From NCBI RefSeq assembly GCF_009789535.1, contig NZ_WSUT01000005.1, positions 3,176,001 to 3,240,000 on the forward strand: DNA of 64,000 nt, read 5' to 3'. Numbering within the stretch: position 1 is the stretch's first letter; each line of letters starts with the position of its first letter. The notes under the pieces are model-generated. The model did not search any database, had not been told where the DNA came from, and saw only the letters and a program-made list of their open reading frames with translations. Source of the stretch: Sphingomonas carotinifaciens. GTDB taxonomy: Bacteria > Pseudomonadota > Alphaproteobacteria > Sphingomonadales > Sphingomonadaceae. Positions 61,939 to 64,000 of the stretch are shown here, in pieces. The translations under genes and the position numbers were made by a program.

Positions 61939-62045
61939 TGCCAGACCGGTCTACGACTCGGTTCGTTAAGGCGACCTAAAAGCATCAGGCCGTTTTCACC
62001 GGGACCATCCGTTTCACAGGCACCAACGACCCGCAGTCATGATAG

Positions 62046-64000
62046 TCAGGTGAAGCGATTATCCCTGGGGAAGCCGGTCGGCGGCATCCGCCCCGCCGCC
62101 CCGCGCGCGGTGCGCCACGCCGACAGGTCATGCTCCACCCGCACGCGCCCGGTATCGCCGCCCATCGGCCAGCTCAGCCCGTCCTTGAACACGAAGGTCG
62201 TCGCATCAGACAGGCCACCGTCGCGATAGCGCTGCAACTGCACCCCGGTACCCCGCGACAGCTCGGCAAACTCCGTCAACGGGAACACCAGCATCTTGCG
62301 GTTGTCACCGATCGCCGCGACATAATCGTCCTCGGGCTTCACCGGCCGCACCACCTTGAGCACGGCGCCGGCGCGGGTCGTCACCACCGTCTTGCCCTTG
62401 CGCGTTTCCGCGATCACGTCGCCGGTCTGCACCACGAAGCCGCGCCCGTCCGACGCCGCCACCAGCAGCCGGGCCGCGCGTGCGGCGGGCAGGAAGCCGA
62501 CGATCCCGACCGATCCGTCCAGATCGATCATCGCCCGCACCGGCTCACCGAAACCGCGCCCCCCCGGCAGCTTGTCGGCGGGCAGCGTGAAGAAACGCCC
62601 GTTCTCCGCTGCCAGCAACAGCTTGTCGGTGGTCTGCGCGTGAAAGGCGAAGGCGGGGCCGTCACCTTCCTTGAACTTGGCGGTGTCGGCCGAGGCGAGA
62701 TCGACATGCCCCTTCATCGCCCGCACCCATCCGCGCTGCGACAGGATCACGGTGATCGGCTCGCGCTCGATCATCGCCTCCAGCGGGATGTCGCGCGTCG
62801 GTGCCGCTTCCTCGATGCCGGTCCGCCGCCTGCCCAGCACGGTTTCCGGGCCATAGCGGTCGCGCACCTTGCCCAGGTCGCGCTTCATCCGCGTCCGCTG
62901 CCGCGCTTCCGAGCCCAGCAGCGTGGTCAGCGAGTCGCGCTCCTTGTCCAGCGCATCGCGCTCGCCGCGGATCTCGAACTCCTCCAGCCGGCGCAGGGAG
63001 CGCAGCCGCATGTTCAGGATCGCCTCGGCCTGCCGGTCGGTCAGGCTGAACTCGGCGATCATCACCGCCTTGGGCTCGTCCTCGGTGCGGATGATCTCGA
63101 TCACCCGGTCCAGGTTCAGATAGGCGATCAGATAACCGTCGAGCAGCTCGATCCGGTCGGCGATCTTGCCCAGGCGATGCTCGGACCGCCGCCGCAGCAC
63201 CACGAATTGATGCTCCACCCACGCCGCCAGCGCCTCGCGCAGCGACATGACGCGCGGGGTGCGGTCCTTGTCCAGCACGTTCAGGTTGAGGCTGATGCGC
63301 GTTTCCAGATCGGAAAAACGGAACAGCCCGTCCATCAGCACCTGCGGATCGACGGTGCGCGCCCGCGGCTCCAGCACGATGCGCACCGCTTCGTCCGATT
63401 CGTCGCGAATGTCGGCCAGGATCGGCAGCTTCTTGTCGTTGATCAGCCCGGCAATCTGTTCGATCAGCTTGCCCTTGGCCACGCCATACGGGATCTCGCT
63501 GACCACGATCTGCCAGCCGCCGCCCTTCTCGCGCTCGATCTCCCAGCGCGCCCGCACCCGAAAACCGCCGCGCCCGGTGGTATAGCTTTCGCGCAGCACC
63601 GCCGGCGGATCGACCACCAGCCCGCCGGTCGGGAAATCCGGGCCCTTCACCAGCGCCAGCACCGCGTCGTCGTCGGCGGCGGGATCGTCGATCAACAGGA
63701 TCGCGGCATCGAGCAGTTCGGCGGCATTGTGCGGCGGGATGCTCGTCGCCATCCCCACCGCGATCCCGCTCGCCCCGTTGGCCAGGAGGTTGGGGAACAG
63801 CCCGGGAAACAGCTCGGGCTCCTGCTCCTCGCCATTATAGGTCGGGCGATAGGCGACCGCGTCCTCGTCCAGCCCGTCCATCAGGTCGGTGGCGACACTG
63901 GTCAGCCGCGCCTCGGTATAGCGGTACGCCGCGGCGTTATCGCCATCGATATTGCCGAAATTGCCCTGCCCGTCGACCAGCGGGTAGCGCAGCGCGAAAT
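62046..64000 (-). CDS. parC: DNA topoisomerase IV subunit A, C-terminal part (cut by window edge)
   Basis: About 651 residues of the type IIA topoisomerase subunit that decatenates daughter chromosomes. The start lies beyond the right edge. The catalytic tyrosine is in view within YRYTEARL near 63918-63920. Next come EPELFPGLFPNLLANGASGI, AVGMATSIPPHN, the coiled-coil tower and the C-terminal propeller (GRGFVVQTGDVIAETRKGKT, SRGTGVQLQRYRDGG). The absence of the GyrA-box heptad QRRGGKG and the PELFP segment favour ParC over GyrA. Confidence 0.93.
   Translation of the reverse strand, partial: FALRYPLVDGQGNFGNIDGDNAAAYRYTEARLTSVATDLMDGLDEDAVAYRPTYNGEEQEPELFPGLFPNLLANGASGIAVGMATSIPPHNAAELLDAAILLIDDPAADDDAVLALVKGPDFPTGGLVVDPPAVLRESYTTGRGGFRVRARWEIEREKGGGWQIVVSEIPYGVAKGKLIEQIAGLINDKKLPILADIRDESDEAVRIVLEPRARTVDPQVLMDGLFRFSDLETRISLNLNVLDKDRTPRVMSLREALAAWVEHQFVVLRRRSEHRLGKIADRIELLDGYLIAYLNLDRVIEIIRTEDEPKAVMIAEFSLTDRQAEAILNMRLRSLRRLEEFEIRGERDALDKERDSLTTLLGSEARQRTRMKRDLGKVRDRYGPETVLGRRRTGIEEAAPTRDIPLEAMIEREPITVILSQRGWVRAMKGHVDLASADTAKFKEGDGPAFAFHAQTTDKLLLAAENGRFFTLPADKLPGGRGFGEPVRAMIDLDGSVGIVGFLPAARAARLLVAASDGRGFVVQTGDVIAETRKGKTVVTTRAGAVLKVVRPVKPEDDYVAAIGDNRKMLVFPLTEFAELSRGTGVQLQRYRDGGLSDATTFVFKDGLSWPMGGDTGRVRVEHDLSAWRTARGAAGRMPPTGFPRDNRFT

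Overview
The window is high-GC, densely packed bacterial chromosome. I read it as a sphingomonad-type alphaproteobacterium. Grounds: TonB-dependent receptors, a tonB-exbB-exbD-exbD cluster, a FecI/FecR/receptor surface-signalling set, a flavin-dependent halogenase next to a receptor, a full gsp operon, ccmC-I, and a tRNA-His that encodes G-1 with C73. Many genes are stacked with 1- or 4-base overlaps. No species can be named from this.

Layout. 1-2.7 kb: 5' part of a TonB-dependent receptor gene and a tryptophan-halogenase-like gene (minus). 2.8-4.8 kb: serine acetyltransferase, class I glutamine amidotransferase and a small lipoprotein in one coupled unit. 5.0-7.4 kb: large mechanosensitive channel. 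7.4-14.5 kb: ECF sigma factor, FecR-like anti-sigma factor, STN-domain receptor, then a 1049-residue autotransporter. 14.8-19.3 kb: PAS-GGDEF-EAL protein, Lrp regulator facing alanine dehydrogenase, DUF3072 protein. 19.3-21.4 kb: a stretch visibly poorer in GC than all its surroundings. It carries a membrane-anchored coiled-coil protein overlapped by a PIN-like protein and has two hairpin-forming inverted repeats outside the genes; this is the best candidate for an undescribed system. 21.4-26.1 kb: ccmC-D-E-F-G-H-I (minus). 26.3-27.5 kb: Glu/Leu dehydrogenase family enzyme and tRNA-His.

27.7-38.9 kb: complete type II secretion operon gspC-D-E-F-G-H-I-J-K-L-M-N (minus), lacking only the prepilin peptidase; the start of gspE is built from 33-bp palindromic repeats. 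39.0-44.5 kb: prolyl-4-hydroxylase-like dioxygenase, trxB, and a YdeP/FdhF-like molybdoenzyme with mobA and fdhD. 44.5-48 kb: three tiny genes, tRNA-Met, a 2H phosphoesterase and the potassium transporter kup. 48-52.7 kb: a sugar-acid module (mannonate dehydratase, GH43-like hydrolase, FadR-type regulator) plus a Baeyer-Villiger-type monooxygenase that appears to start with CTG. 52.9-55.5 kb: tonB, exbB and two exbD genes. 55.7-62 kb: a secreted protein of unknown function, an SDR-like remnant, folB, a GNAT enzyme, DUF1285-Nudix-cca and a second GGDEF-EAL protein. 62-64 kb: C-terminal two thirds or so of parC, cut by the window edge.

How the parts relate. TonB/ExbBD would energise the receptors at both ends of the left third. 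The type II system would export folded periplasmic enzymes, and the ccm genes mature c-type cytochromes with reductant from the thioredoxin-like CcmG. MobA and FdhD serve the adjacent molybdoenzyme. Two c-di-GMP proteins are present, one with and one without the inhibitory RxxD site. All functional calls come from reading motifs by eye; no database was searched.
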